A DNA stretch of 20,549 nucleotides from Cytophagaceae bacterium (GCA_947461155.1 CANHKE010000001.1:1-20549), one strand, 5' to 3'; counted from the stretch's first letter, positions 9,061-18,121 are shown. The notes: generated by a model from the sequence alone, not told the origin. Program-made: numbers and translations.

Positions 9061-12000
9061 TTTCGCACCATGCGGTACAAATCCTTGGGCTAATTGACTT
9101 TGGCTCAAGTAAGATGAACCGTAGGTCCAGGCCACTTTTTGCGTTTTGCCTTTAAATGTATAGCTATAATCTTGGTTGACTGGGAAGAAATCAAATGCCA
9201 TCTTTGGTTTAAAAGCATACATTTGACCACGGTTCTGTAAGGCCACAAATGCTAATTGGTCTTTACCCAAGCGGATACTGACCAATGATTTCGCATCACC
9301 TGGAACAAATAATCCAGAACCTGTTTGAGATTTGAATCCACCACGACCATCTCCTAACAAGACTCCGCCATTGGAGGCATCATATCGTCCCATGGCAACT
9401 TCATTACCAAAATTATTGCCAATGTAGAGTACGTCAAGATTTCCATCTTGATTAATATCTAAAATTTGCATGCCATTCATCGCGGAAACTTGAGCCAAGC
9501 GTGGTAATTCATGCGATTTAAACTTGCCATCTCCCAAATTTTCAATGTACACAGAAGCATTCTCAGTCATAGAAATCTGCTTCGCTTTGGCTTTTTCAGT
9601 ATCTAGGAAAAATTTATCCTGCGAAACCACGCCAAATTCCTTATAATAAACAAAGCGCTGACGCGTGGCATTCAGTTGTTTGTGCGTATCATCTTTACCA
9701 AATAAAGGGACCGACATCGCCGTTCCCGCTTGTGTTTGGAAATATACGAACGGAAAAATATCATATACTCCGTTTGCATCTACATCACCATGCCAGACAT
9801 CTACGGGTTGCTTCGCCGTTGCACGTAGTAATGTATTTTTACCCATGTTTCCAGCGATAAAATCCATGTCGCCATCCTGGTCAAAATCGGCCGTTGTAAT
9901 CGAGCCCCATAATCCTGTTTGTCCTTCAAGTCCAGTTTCTGTTAATTTCTTCAATTGCCCTTTTTGATTCGCAAAGAATTGAATCGGCGCGAACTCACCG
10001 GCAACCACGATATCAACCCAGCCGTCTTGATTGAAATCCGTACAAACTGCATCACAAGCAAGACTTTCCTGCAATAATTCAGGGGCCCACGACTTGGTCA
10101 TATCTGTGTATTTAATCAAACCTGGCTTAGAATCATTGCGTAATAATCTAGAAACGGTACCCATCGGATATTGGAAAGCTACATTTCTGCCACTGACGTA
10201 TAAATCCAAATCGCCATCGCGATCAAAATCCAAGGCACGCACGGCTGCATTACTTTCGGTAAATACCGGTAAAGCGTTCGTACTTAAAGTAAAATTTCCC
10301 TTGCCATCATTCGTGTAAATTACATCTTGGAAACTTGCCGCGCCGGGTTTGCCTTCGGTTCCTCCACGCGCGATATACAAATCAAGATCACCATCCCGGT
10401 CCATGTCTACTAAAAGAGATCCTAAATCTTCTCCTAATTTTAATTTGTCTTCAGCGACGCCTGCTAAGAATTTAGATTTAAAAGTACCATTGGCTTGTTG
10501 GAGATAGAAAATACCCGAATAAAACTTCGCACCTCCTACAAATATATCTTCCAAACCATCGCCATTCACATCTCCTACGGAGGCTCCTGGTCCTAATTGA
10601 GACATTTTAAATGGCAACAAACTTTGGTAATTGAAATCGATGAAATCGTATTCTTTCGGTGAATCTGTCAGTAAAGTTTGCGATGAAATATCTTCCAATA
10701 ATGGAGCAGGCGTGGTCATCAATGACCTAGCAGGTGTGCGCGCATTAGCGATATTCGCTTGCAAGATTTGATCCGACTTCGGATTTTTAATCACCTGCAT
10801 TGAATCATTCGGCCAGATAATACGCAATTCCTTGATTTTCTGTTTTGCCCCTAAGCCAATATGAGCGACTGGCTCCACACTAGATAAATAACCACGGTAT
10901 GGAGAGTTCTCATAGTAGAATAAAGTACCATCAGCAAAGACCCCTTCCACATGTGCTCCAAGTCCTTGTTGATTTAACCCTTTACCCGCAAACTTCACGC
11001 GTAAATAATGGCTTTTGTCCGGATTTTGTTCGACCGAATTATTGCGGTATACGAACGCCTTATCATTAATGTTATTCACCACATAATCCAAATCCCCATC
11101 ATTATCTAAATCACCATAACTTGCCCCATTTGAAAAAGAAGGCACTTGAATCCCCCAAGCTGCACTCACATCTTCAAACTGCAATCCCCCTTTATTTCTA
11201 AATGCATAATTGTTTACTTTGATCACAGGCAATTGCTCTAACAAAATGGCATCAGAAGCAAGACGCTGTGAATTGGCTCGATACGACATAAAATCCCGAT
11301 CCGTCACATCGCGTGGGAAGCCATTGGTGATCATTAAATCTCGATAGCCATCATTATCAAAATCTGCCAATGAAGGGCACCAGCTCCATTCGGTTTCAGA
11401 AACACCAGCCATCAAACTAACTTCTTGAAAAGGAATGGCTGAACCGTCTGACTTTTTACCTGAATTTAGTTGCAAGGTATTGCGCATGTATTGATACGTA
11501 TACCCATGAATATCACTATTCTGGTAAGCTTGATAGCTATTCGGAGGAGCTAATTGCTTCTTGCGCTCGTTATCCTTCGGAAGCATATCCAAAGCTACAA
11601 TATCCGCCAAACCATCATTATTCACGTCCGCCACATCATTACCCATCGCACTTAAGCTCGTATGCTTGAAATACGTTTTAGCCTGATCTGTAAAGGTCCC
11701 ATCGTGGTTATTGATGTACAAGATATCATCTGAAACATAATCATTTGTGACGTAAATATCTGGCCAGTTGTCTTGATTAATGTCGCAAATATTGATTCCC
11801 AAGCCATAACCTTCTATCGTAATCCCCGCTTCTTTGGATACGTTTTTAAATATAGGATGCGCAGCTCCTTTTACATAATCATTGCGATACAATCGATCCG
11901 TATTTGGATACGATCCGTCTGTAACCTTCGGTCGATACAAGGAAGGAAATTGGTCAATGACGTCAGTCAATACGTACAAATCCAAATCACCATCACGATC

Positions 12001-12534
12001 GTAGTCAAAGAAGGCCGCATGTTCGCTATGTCCAGCATCATTAACGCCATATTCGGCTGCCATTTCCTTAAAGGTAGGTTTTCCATCCTTGACCCCTTGA
12101 TTGACAAAAAGCATGTTTTCTCGATCTTTGGCGGAAAGCTTCATGGTTGCCGACAAATAAATATCTAATAATCCATCTCCATTTATGTCGACAATAGAGA
12201 CGCCCGAACACCAGCGGCCAGCGGTTTCGATACCAGCGGACTTGCTAATGTCTTCAAATTTAAAATCTCCCTGATTTAAATAAAGCGTACTGTTTGCTTG
12301 ATTACCCGCGAAAAACACATCGAGTTTTCCATCCTGGTTAAAATCGCCCATTCCTACACCGCTACCATTGTATAGGTATTCATACTTCAAAATATTCAAC
12401 GTATCGTTTTCGGCGATCGTATTTGAAAAATGAATACCGGTTTCCGTATCGGAGAGCAGTTCGAAAGTTGTTTTGTCCTTACAAGAGGAAAAAATAACTA
12501 AAACAATAAAAGCAGATAGTAATCGAATGTACAT
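9049..12534 (-). CDS. Large lipoprotein with two sets of FG-GAP/VCBS repeats around an ASPIC/UnbV domain
   Basis: A 1161-residue lipoprotein (lipobox IFSSC, Cys18) of the VCBS/CRTAC1-like family. Calcium-loop motifs of the DxDxDGxxD type begin near residues 64, 116, 177, 251, 303, 391 and 475; then an ASPIC/UnbV domain spans about 508-595 (GLGAHVEGVFADG, SPYRGYLSSVEP, HIGLG, RIIWPNDSMQ); then seven more motifs begin near 655, 710, 769, 833, 883, 917 and 1026. Function is unknown; such proteins often lie next to SusCD genes and may bind or present a ligand at the cell surface. The open frame reaches 12609, but the ATG at 12534 is chosen because the lipobox follows it and the longer form would run through the susD terminator. 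It is downstream of susD on the same strand. The stop is TAG. No sorting domain for type IX secretion is seen. Confidence 0.9.
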   Translation of the reverse strand: MYIRLLSAFIVLVIFSSCKDKTTFELLSDTETGIHFSNTIAENDTLNILKYEYLYNGSGVGMGDFNQDGKLDVFFAGNQANSTLYLNQGDFKFEDISKSAGIETAGRWCSGVSIVDINGDGLLDIYLSATMKLSAKDRENMLFVNQGVKDGKPTFKEMAAEYGVNDAGHSEHAAFFDYDRDGDLDLYVLTDVIDQFPSLYRPKVTDGSYPNTDRLYRNDYVKGAAHPIFKNVSKEAGITIEGYGLGINICDINQDNWPDIYVTNDYVSDDILYINNHDGTFTDQAKTYFKHTSLSAMGNDVADVNNDGLADIVALDMLPKDNERKKQLAPPNSYQAYQNSDIHGYTYQYMRNTLQLNSGKKSDGSAIPFQEVSLMAGVSETEWSWCPSLADFDNDGYRDLMITNGFPRDVTDRDFMSYRANSQRLASDAILLEQLPVIKVNNYAFRNKGGLQFEDVSAAWGIQVPSFSNGASYGDLDNDGDLDYVVNNINDKAFVYRNNSVEQNPDKSHYLRVKFAGKGLNQQGLGAHVEGVFADGTLFYYENSPYRGYLSSVEPVAHIGLGAKQKIKELRIIWPNDSMQVIKNPKSDQILQANIANARTPARSLMTTPAPLLEDISSQTLLTDSPKEYDFIDFNYQSLLPFKMSQLGPGASVGDVNGDGLEDIFVGGAKFYSGIFYLQQANGTFKSKFLAGVAEDKLKLGEDLGSLLVDMDRDGDLDLYIARGGTEGKPGAASFQDVIYTNDGKGNFTLSTNALPVFTESNAAVRALDFDRDGDLDLYVSGRNVAFQYPMGTVSRLLRNDSKPGLIKYTDMTKSWAPELLQESLACDAVCTDFNQDGWVDIVVAGEFAPIQFFANQKGQLKKLTETGLEGQTGLWGSITTADFDQDGDMDFIAGNMGKNTLLRATAKQPVDVWHGDVDANGVYDIFPFVYFQTQAGTAMSVPLFGKDDTHKQLNATRQRFVYYKEFGVVSQDKFFLDTEKAKAKQISMTENASVYIENLGDGKFKSHELPRLAQVSAMNGMQILDINQDGNLDVLYIGNNFGNEVAMGRYDASNGGVLLGDGRGGFKSQTGSGLFVPGDAKSLVSIRLGKDQLAFVALQNRGQMYAFKPKMAFDFFPVNQDYSYTFKGKTQKVAWTYGSSYLSQSQLAQGFVPHGAKLTK

Positions 12535-12563
12535 AATGAAATTAAACTTTGAACCACTAAAAT

Positions 12564-12595
12564 AAAAAAAGGTGGGGACTTCTCCCCACCTTTTT
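12564..12595 (-). terminator. Intrinsic terminator after susD
   Basis: Read on the minus strand, an 8-bp GC-rich stem (GGTGGGGA with TCCCCACC) extended by five A-T pairs closes a 4-nt loop and is followed by seven Ts. It begins 18 nt after the susD stop, so it should end most susCD transcripts before the propeller lipoprotein gene. The plus-strand reading also has a short T run but no gene upstream of it on that strand. Confidence 0.9.
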
Positions 12596-12613
12596 AAAAC
12601 TAAAATCAATCGA

Positions 12614-14374
12614 TTAATAACCAGGGTTTTGCTTCAATACAGAAGTACCTTGAATATCAATTTGCGCTTGAGGAATTGGTAACAATGCATCTGTATCAGT
12701 GTAAGACGCACCACCAAACTTAGTAACTAAATACTTAGCCTCGTATTTCAAGTATGCATTCAACGTTTTGTTTGCAGCACCCCAACGAACTAAGTCGAAG
12801 AAACGGTGACCTTCCGTAGCCAACTCCAATAGACGCTCCATACGAACGATCTTACGAGCGTTTGCTTGATCGCCTAAAGAAGCATACGTAGAAATTACGT
12901 AGTTAGCTTCGTTAGCACCCGTTTTCGCGTTCTTAACAAATCCAGCTGGATTTGCAGCACGAGCACGAACTTGGTTGATGTAACCTAATGCAGTAGCTAA
13001 GCTACCTGCTTCGATTTCTGCTTCAGCAGCCATCAACAATACGTCCGCAAAACGGATAATGTTGAAGTTCATTGTCGCATAACCACGTGTCCAAGAAGAT
13101 CCATCAGTCAACGTATTCTCTTGACGCTTGTAGTAGATGTATTTCTTAGGTGAGTATGGACCTGCATAAGGTTGAGAACGAATCCAGTTAGCTCCTGGAT
13201 GCTCGATCCAGTCTAAGTATTGGATACCACGACGACCGATTGTGTGGTCAATACGTGGATCTAATGGATTAGCATCTTCCGTAAATGCAGCAGATGAAGA
13301 TACACCAAAATCATGCTTCACTGCGTTAGCCGCTGAGCTATAATCTGGAGTTCCATCAGCTTGCTCTCCCAATAATGGGAAACCATCAGCAGTTACACGG
13401 TAAGCATTCGCCATCGAGAAAGATGGTTGGAAGAATCCGCAGCAGTTACCTGGACCATCAGAACCCGTGTTGTATGGGTAGTTCAAGTCATCAAAACCGT
13501 TTGCGTTATTCACGTTACCCGTATTCATAGATGATTGTACAGCAAAGATAGCCTCTTCGTTGTTGTCATTCTCCGCATTGAAGATTTCAGCAAACTTAGA
13601 TACTAAACCGTACTTCTTACCATTTGTAGTCTTACCATTTGCAATGACCGTAGTAAAGATTGATTTTGCATCAGCAAATTTACCTTGGAACAAGTAAGCC
13701 TTACCTAAGTAAGCAGCAGCTGCCCATTTGTTAGCACGACCTGCTGAAGACGAAGTCTCTGGCAAGTTGTCATAAGCAAATTTTAAGTCAGCTTCGATCT
13801 TAGGGTATAAGTCAGCAGTCGCAACTACTTTCTCAATTCCCTTACCGTAATCTTGAGTCTCATCTACATATGGAGCTGAACCGAATAATTTCTTCAATTC
13901 AAAATAGTAGTGAGCACGTAAGAAACGAGCTTCTCCAATAACACGAGTCTTGTCCGAAGCAGATAATTCTTTCGAACCATTTGCTAAGTTGATCGTCGCA
14001 TTACAACGCGCAATACCTTCGTATTTTGCTTGCCATGTAGAATTCAAGTCACCATCAACTGCCGGCACTTCATAACGTTGCATCACGTTAATGTTCGAGT
14101 AGTCACCCGGGTCAGTACCCTTGTTACTCTCTCCACCACGGATAGATCCCCAAACCCAGTTGTTTGGTGCAGCTAAACGAGAAAACCCTTTACCTGCTAA
14201 CTGAGCGTAAGCACCAATCAAGGCACCCTCCACACCAGCTTTAGAAGATAACTGCGCTTGAGCTAATGAAGCCGTTGGCGCTACCTCTAAAAACTGATCC
14301 TTACAAGCGAATGTCAACATGAAAGCTGACGCACTAACTAAACCTAATCGCTTTAAAATCTGATATTTTTTCAT
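12614..14374 (-). CDS. SusD/RagB-family outer-membrane nutrient-binding lipoprotein
   Basis: A 586-residue SusD-type lipoprotein that sits on the cell surface as the lid of the SusC transporter and captures the substrate. The signal peptide ends in LTFAC with lipid-bearing Cys24, followed by the usual KDQFLEVAPTAS. Family landmarks are EGALIGAYAQLA (49-60), the helix GEARFLRAHYYFELKKLFG (147-165) and, near the C-terminus, RFADVLLMAAEAEIEAG and RMERLLELATEGHRFFDLVRWG. The body is helical with TPR-like pairs, as in the family. It starts 32 nt after the susC stop, so the two are one operon, and a strong terminator follows. Nothing in the sequence identifies the substrate, because no enzyme gene accompanies the pair. 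Confidence 0.96.
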   Translation of the reverse strand: MKKYQILKRLGLVSASAFMLTFACKDQFLEVAPTASLAQAQLSSKAGVEGALIGAYAQLAGKGFSRLAAPNNWVWGSIRGGESNKGTDPGDYSNINVMQRYEVPAVDGDLNSTWQAKYEGIARCNATINLANGSKELSASDKTRVIGEARFLRAHYYFELKKLFGSAPYVDETQDYGKGIEKVVATADLYPKIEADLKFAYDNLPETSSSAGRANKWAAAAYLGKAYLFQGKFADAKSIFTTVIANGKTTNGKKYGLVSKFAEIFNAENDNNEEAIFAVQSSMNTGNVNNANGFDDLNYPYNTGSDGPGNCCGFFQPSFSMANAYRVTADGFPLLGEQADGTPDYSSAANAVKHDFGVSSSAAFTEDANPLDPRIDHTIGRRGIQYLDWIEHPGANWIRSQPYAGPYSPKKYIYYKRQENTLTDGSSWTRGYATMNFNIIRFADVLLMAAEAEIEAGSLATALGYINQVRARAANPAGFVKNAKTGANEANYVISTYASLGDQANARKIVRMERLLELATEGHRFFDLVRWGAANKTLNAYLKYEAKYLVTKFGGASYTDTDALLPIPQAQIDIQGTSVLKQNPGY

Positions 14375-14406
14375 GTTCTTAATTTTTAAAATTGGCTTTC
14401 GCTAAA

Positions 14407-17400
14407 TTAGAAATTCAAGTTGATCGAAGCTGTGAATGAGCGAGTAACTGGGTAGTTACCTACGTCAATACCAAAGCTTGTATCAGCAGCTCCACCAACA
14501 CCTGGATCTAAACCTTTGTACTTAGTAAAGGTCAACAAGTTGTTTGCAGAAACTGTTACTTTCGCTCCTTTAACACCAATCTTTGAGATAATGTTTTTAG
14601 GAACTTTGTAACCTAACGAGATATTTTGAAGACGGATATAATCACCATCCTCTACGTACCAAGAGTTCTCAGCAGCTGAAGTAGAGATATTTGATGCTGA
14701 CTCCCAAATTGGAGCTTCAGCAGCATTACCTAAAGCAGGAGTCCAAGATTGCTTCGCGCGAACCCCTTTTCCTGAACCTTCAAATGTTCCGTAGAAATCA
14801 GTAAACCACTTAGATTGGTTCCAGATTTTGTTACCTGCAGATGCATATAAATACATGTTCAAGTCAAAATCTTTGTAAGTCAAACCTACGTTCACACCAC
14901 CTGTATAAGTTGGCACTGGAGAACCTAAGTAAGTACGATCTGAAGGAGTGATTTTTCCATCACCATCCATATCTGCATAACGGAAACGACCTACACCAGC
15001 ACCTGATTGAGCAGGAGCTGAAGCAACCTCAGCAGCTGAAGCGAAGTAACCAATTACTTGGTATCCGTAGAATGAAGATAATGAACGACCTACTTCCATA
15101 CGAATTGGGTTAATTCCACGGAATGAACCACCAATTAAGTTAGTAATACCTGGAGCAAACGCAACGATTTCGTTTTTCAAGAATGAGTTATTGAATGTCA
15201 ATTCATACTTGATGTCAGAAGTGATGTTACCACGGTTGATAACTTGCATATCAATACCTTGGTTACGCATTTTAGCCACGTTAACAGATGGAGCAGAAGC
15301 AGCTGATCCAACAACCGCTGGAAGAGGTACGTTGAATAACAAATCCTCTGTATCTTTTCTCCAAATATCAAACACAACTTCCCACTTACCATTTAACAAT
15401 GTTGCATCAACACCGAGGTTAGAAGTGATCGCAGTCTCCCACTTCGCAGCAGGGTTACCGATACGAGAACGATAGTAACCTTCGTTAGCTCCAGATGACT
15501 GACCGTCAATTGGGTAGAACGAGTTACCACGGTTAGCAGCGTATAAAGAGAACTGGTTAGCCGGGTCTACGTTGTTTGAGTTACCCATTGTACCCCAACC
15601 ACCACGGATTTTCAAATCTGTGATTGCAGGAATATCCTTCATGAATTCTTCCGACGTTACACGCCAAGCTGCAGAGAATGCAGGGAAGATACCATAACGA
15701 TTTTGAGAACCAAAACGAGATGATCCGTCACGACGAACAACCCCAGTTAAGTAATACTTCTCATTAAAGTTGTAATCTAACTTACCAAATACTGAATAGA
15801 AATTCACACCTGAGAATAAGTTCGAGTTAACAACTGGAGATTGTACTGAGTTCATTGTTACAAAATCCAAGTCCATAGAGAATGGATTGATACCTGAACC
15901 ATTGATCGAACGACCAGCTCCTGTATTCAATGCCTCTAAACCAGCTAATAACTTAACACCATGTTTTCTCCATTGGTATTTGTAGTTTGCTGTATTTGTC
16001 ATTACCCAAGCAAAAGAATATGCTTGACCTTCTGAGAATGAGTTCGAAGCCTCTGGCTCTGAATCACCCAAATAACGGTAGTTGTAGTTCTTGTAACCTG
16101 AACCATTGTATTGACCACCAATACTTGTACGTAATGTCAAGTCCTTGATTGGCTCATAATCTACATAAACGTTACCTACTGCATTCGCATTGTAGTTATT
16201 GTCATTAGAGTTATTCAAAACAATTTGACGAACTGGGTTACGTGGGTTGTTAAAACCTGCCGCTTTCGTAGATGCGTAAGCACCAAACTCATCAAATACA
16301 GGAATAACTGTTGGCATACGGTAAGCAGATAAGATCACTGACTCATCACCAGCAACACCTAAACCACCATTACCACCTGCTTGACCACGAACTGAACGAT
16401 ACGTAAACTGTAAGTTCTCTCCGATCTTCACTTTCTTTCCTAAGCTAAATTCTGAGTTAAAACGAACAGAATAACGAGCAAAATCATTTTGAATCAAGAT
16501 ACCATCTTGCTTTTGACCTGACAAGCCTAAGTAGAAACGACCTGCATCAGAACCTCCTGAGAAGCCTAATGAGTGACGTTGTGTCGCACCTAAACGCGTG
16601 ATTTCATCATACCAGTTAGTACCAGCCTTGTTTGCTTTAATCAAGAATACGTTCTCAGGGTTAGCTGCACGCGCGATAGCGATCGCTGCAACGTCAGCAC
16701 TATTCACACCATTTGCACCATTAGCATGCAAATAAGTAGGAAGCGTAGCTTGCGCTGAAGTACCATATTGTGGGTGTGAATACGAAACAGCAGTTCCATT
16801 AGCAGCCGCGTTGTTACGGTATGCAACGTGTGTCCAATCTGCTTGCTCTTGTGGAGTCAACATTTTAGGAGCACCTGCAACGTTTGGATCAGTTGCACCA
16901 TACATACCATTGTAAGTAATGCTCAAACCTTTCTTACCACGTGAACCTTGCTTCGTTGTGTAAACAATTACACCGTTGGCAGCACGCGCACCATAGATAG
17001 AAGCAGCAGCCGCATCTTTCAAGACAGTTGTTGACTCAATATCATCTGGAGATAAGAAATCTGTAGAACCTACTGGAACCCCATCTACTACGTATAAAGG
17101 CTCGTTACCACCAAAGGCACCAAAACCACGTACACGAATGATTGAGTTAGTTCCTGGCTGACCGTTTGTAATCAAAGTTACACCGGCAACACGACCTTGC
17201 AACATCTGCTCAACGTTACCCGTTGGAGCAATTTGCAAATCCGCAGCTCTAACGATCGAAGCAGCAGCTGTAGACTCCTTCTTGTTTGTTACTGAGTAAC
17301 CTGTTACGATTACCTCGCTCAATTGACTTACATCTTCATCTAAAGAAACAGAGATAGAAGATTGAGATCCAACTGTAACCGATTTTGTTTTGTAACCTAC

Positions 17401-17643
17401 TGCTGAAATAGTCAGAACAGCGTTACCCGATTTTACGGTAACCGAGAATGCACCATTAGCATCTGTAGTAGCTCCAGTAGTTGTTCCTTTTACAGCAACA
17501 CTCACACCTGGAATCGCTTCAGAGTTCGCATCAGTAACCTTTCCAGTTACTTTGCGATCCTGCGCAAATGACGAAAAACTCCCTAGCATCACAATCGCGA
17601 GCAATAAGAAGCTTCGAAGACTTTGGTAAAAATTGTTTTTCAT
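14407..17643 (-). CDS. SusC/RagA-family TonB-dependent outer-membrane transporter
   Basis: A 1078-residue TonB-dependent transporter of the SusC type, driven by the TonB-ExbBD system. A signal peptide ends at about residue 27 (SSFA-QD). A carboxypeptidase-regulatory-like domain follows (30-105, KVTGKVTDANSEAIPGVSVA), then a TonB-box-like LSEVIVTGYS (108-117), the plug domain (about 120-235, with RVRGFGAFGGNEPLYVVDGV and KDAAAASIYGARAANGVI) and a 22-strand-type barrel that ends in a C-terminal Phe, the usual outer-membrane insertion signal. The length is normal. The ATG at 17643 is the only start in good position for the signal peptide. Tyr and Asn are read mostly as TAC and AAC here, unlike the neighbouring genes, which suggests high expression. 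A long leader precedes it. Confidence 0.97.
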   Translation of the reverse strand: MKNNFYQSLRSFLLLAIVMLGSFSSFAQDRKVTGKVTDANSEAIPGVSVAVKGTTTGATTDANGAFSVTVKSGNAVLTISAVGYKTKSVTVGSQSSISVSLDEDVSQLSEVIVTGYSVTNKKESTAAASIVRAADLQIAPTGNVEQMLQGRVAGVTLITNGQPGTNSIIRVRGFGAFGGNEPLYVVDGVPVGSTDFLSPDDIESTTVLKDAAAASIYGARAANGVIVYTTKQGSRGKKGLSITYNGMYGATDPNVAGAPKMLTPQEQADWTHVAYRNNAAANGTAVSYSHPQYGTSAQATLPTYLHANGANGVNSADVAAIAIARAANPENVFLIKANKAGTNWYDEITRLGATQRHSLGFSGGSDAGRFYLGLSGQKQDGILIQNDFARYSVRFNSEFSLGKKVKIGENLQFTYRSVRGQAGGNGGLGVAGDESVILSAYRMPTVIPVFDEFGAYASTKAAGFNNPRNPVRQIVLNNSNDNNYNANAVGNVYVDYEPIKDLTLRTSIGGQYNGSGYKNYNYRYLGDSEPEASNSFSEGQAYSFAWVMTNTANYKYQWRKHGVKLLAGLEALNTGAGRSINGSGINPFSMDLDFVTMNSVQSPVVNSNLFSGVNFYSVFGKLDYNFNEKYYLTGVVRRDGSSRFGSQNRYGIFPAFSAAWRVTSEEFMKDIPAITDLKIRGGWGTMGNSNNVDPANQFSLYAANRGNSFYPIDGQSSGANEGYYRSRIGNPAAKWETAITSNLGVDATLLNGKWEVVFDIWRKDTEDLLFNVPLPAVVGSAASAPSVNVAKMRNQGIDMQVINRGNITSDIKYELTFNNSFLKNEIVAFAPGITNLIGGSFRGINPIRMEVGRSLSSFYGYQVIGYFASAAEVASAPAQSGAGVGRFRYADMDGDGKITPSDRTYLGSPVPTYTGGVNVGLTYKDFDLNMYLYASAGNKIWNQSKWFTDFYGTFEGSGKGVRAKQSWTPALGNAAEAPIWESASNISTSAAENSWYVEDGDYIRLQNISLGYKVPKNIISKIGVKGAKVTVSANNLLTFTKYKGLDPGVGGAADTSFGIDVGNYPVTRSFTASINLNF

Positions 17644-17686
17644 AATACGTTTTAATTAGTTTTCTAAATAAGATTAAATTGGGTTT

Positions 17687-17696
17687 AACACGTGTT
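17687..17696. promoter_or_regulatory. 10-bp palindrome in the susC leader
   Basis: AACACGTGTT is a perfect palindrome 44-53 nt before the susC start codon, inside the presumed untranslated leader. It could be an operator for a dimeric regulator, but a 10-bp palindrome in AT-rich DNA also arises by chance. Confidence 0.25.
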
Positions 17697-17790
17697 TTAT
17701 TTCAATATTGGGTCTCCTTTCTTTTTAAGTTTGAGTTAAATCGGTTTATAAATTTTTCTTTTAAAAATACAATAAATAGGTTTAGAGGTT

Positions 17791-17819
17791 ATTGTATTCA
17801 TTTATCGGAATGATACAAT
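17791..17819. promoter_or_regulatory. Imperfect inverted repeat upstream of susC
   Basis: ATTGTATTCATT (17791-17802) and AATGATACAAT (17809-17819) are complementary over 11 bp with one unpaired T at 17798; the spacer is 6 nt. It lies 150-175 nt before the susC ATG, just downstream of the candidate susC promoter. It could be an operator or a hairpin in the leader RNA. Confidence 0.4.
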
Positions 17820-17850
17820 TAGCGAACTGTGCTATGCTATTCCAATCAAC

Positions 17851-17882
17851 CAAAGATGTAAAATGACATTTAATCCTGCAAA
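17851..17882 (-). promoter_or_regulatory. Candidate susC promoter (-33 TTTG, -7 CATCTTTG)
   Basis: On the minus strand TTTG (17882-17879) is followed after 20 nt by CATCTTTG (17858-17851), one mismatch from the Bacteroidota -7 consensus TAnnTTTG at a normal spacing. It would give a start of transcription near 17845 and a leader of about 200 nt before the susC ATG. Confidence 0.4.
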
Positions 17883-18052
17883 CATTTCCCTAATATTTTT
17901 TCACTTTTTGCATGAAAAATGGCATTTAACCTTTAATTGACCCTAAAATTTCTGATTAATTAGCTGAATTATCCTACAAAAGGCCCAAAAATAGGAAAAA
18001 ATGGACAAGTCCCAGGTACATAAATTAACGGCTGAGTCCAATATTATGCCAA

Positions 18053-18066
18053 TGTAAACGTTTGCG
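18053..18066. promoter_or_regulatory. LacI-type operator-like palindrome
   Basis: TGTAAACGTTTGCG agrees at 12 of 14 positions with the symmetric LacI-family pattern TGTAAACGTTTACA, with the central CG that is typical of that family. It lies 68-81 nt before the uvrC ATG and about 410 nt before susC. The left half is a perfect half-site. No LacI-type regulator gene is in the window, so the call is from pattern only. Confidence 0.35.
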
Positions 18067-18121
18067 AAAGAAATTGTTCAAACAACCAATAGTGCAAAAT
18101 CACAATTTCATGATTAATGTC

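Noticed and set aside
11773..12168. 131-residue frame on the plus strand inside the propeller gene
   Set aside because: Antisense to a gene with clear repeat motifs; the frame arises from the repeated Asp/Gly/Asn codons and shows no domain or signal.
12535..12609. N-terminal extension of the propeller lipoprotein by 25 residues
   Set aside because: It runs through the susD terminator hairpin and would place the lipoprotein signal peptide inside the protein.
17713..17726. Shine-Dalgarno-like AAAAAGAAAGGAGA in the susC leader (minus strand)
   Set aside because: It is about 70 nt before the susC ATG, and the only near start (TTG) is closed after two codons, so it does not mark a gene.
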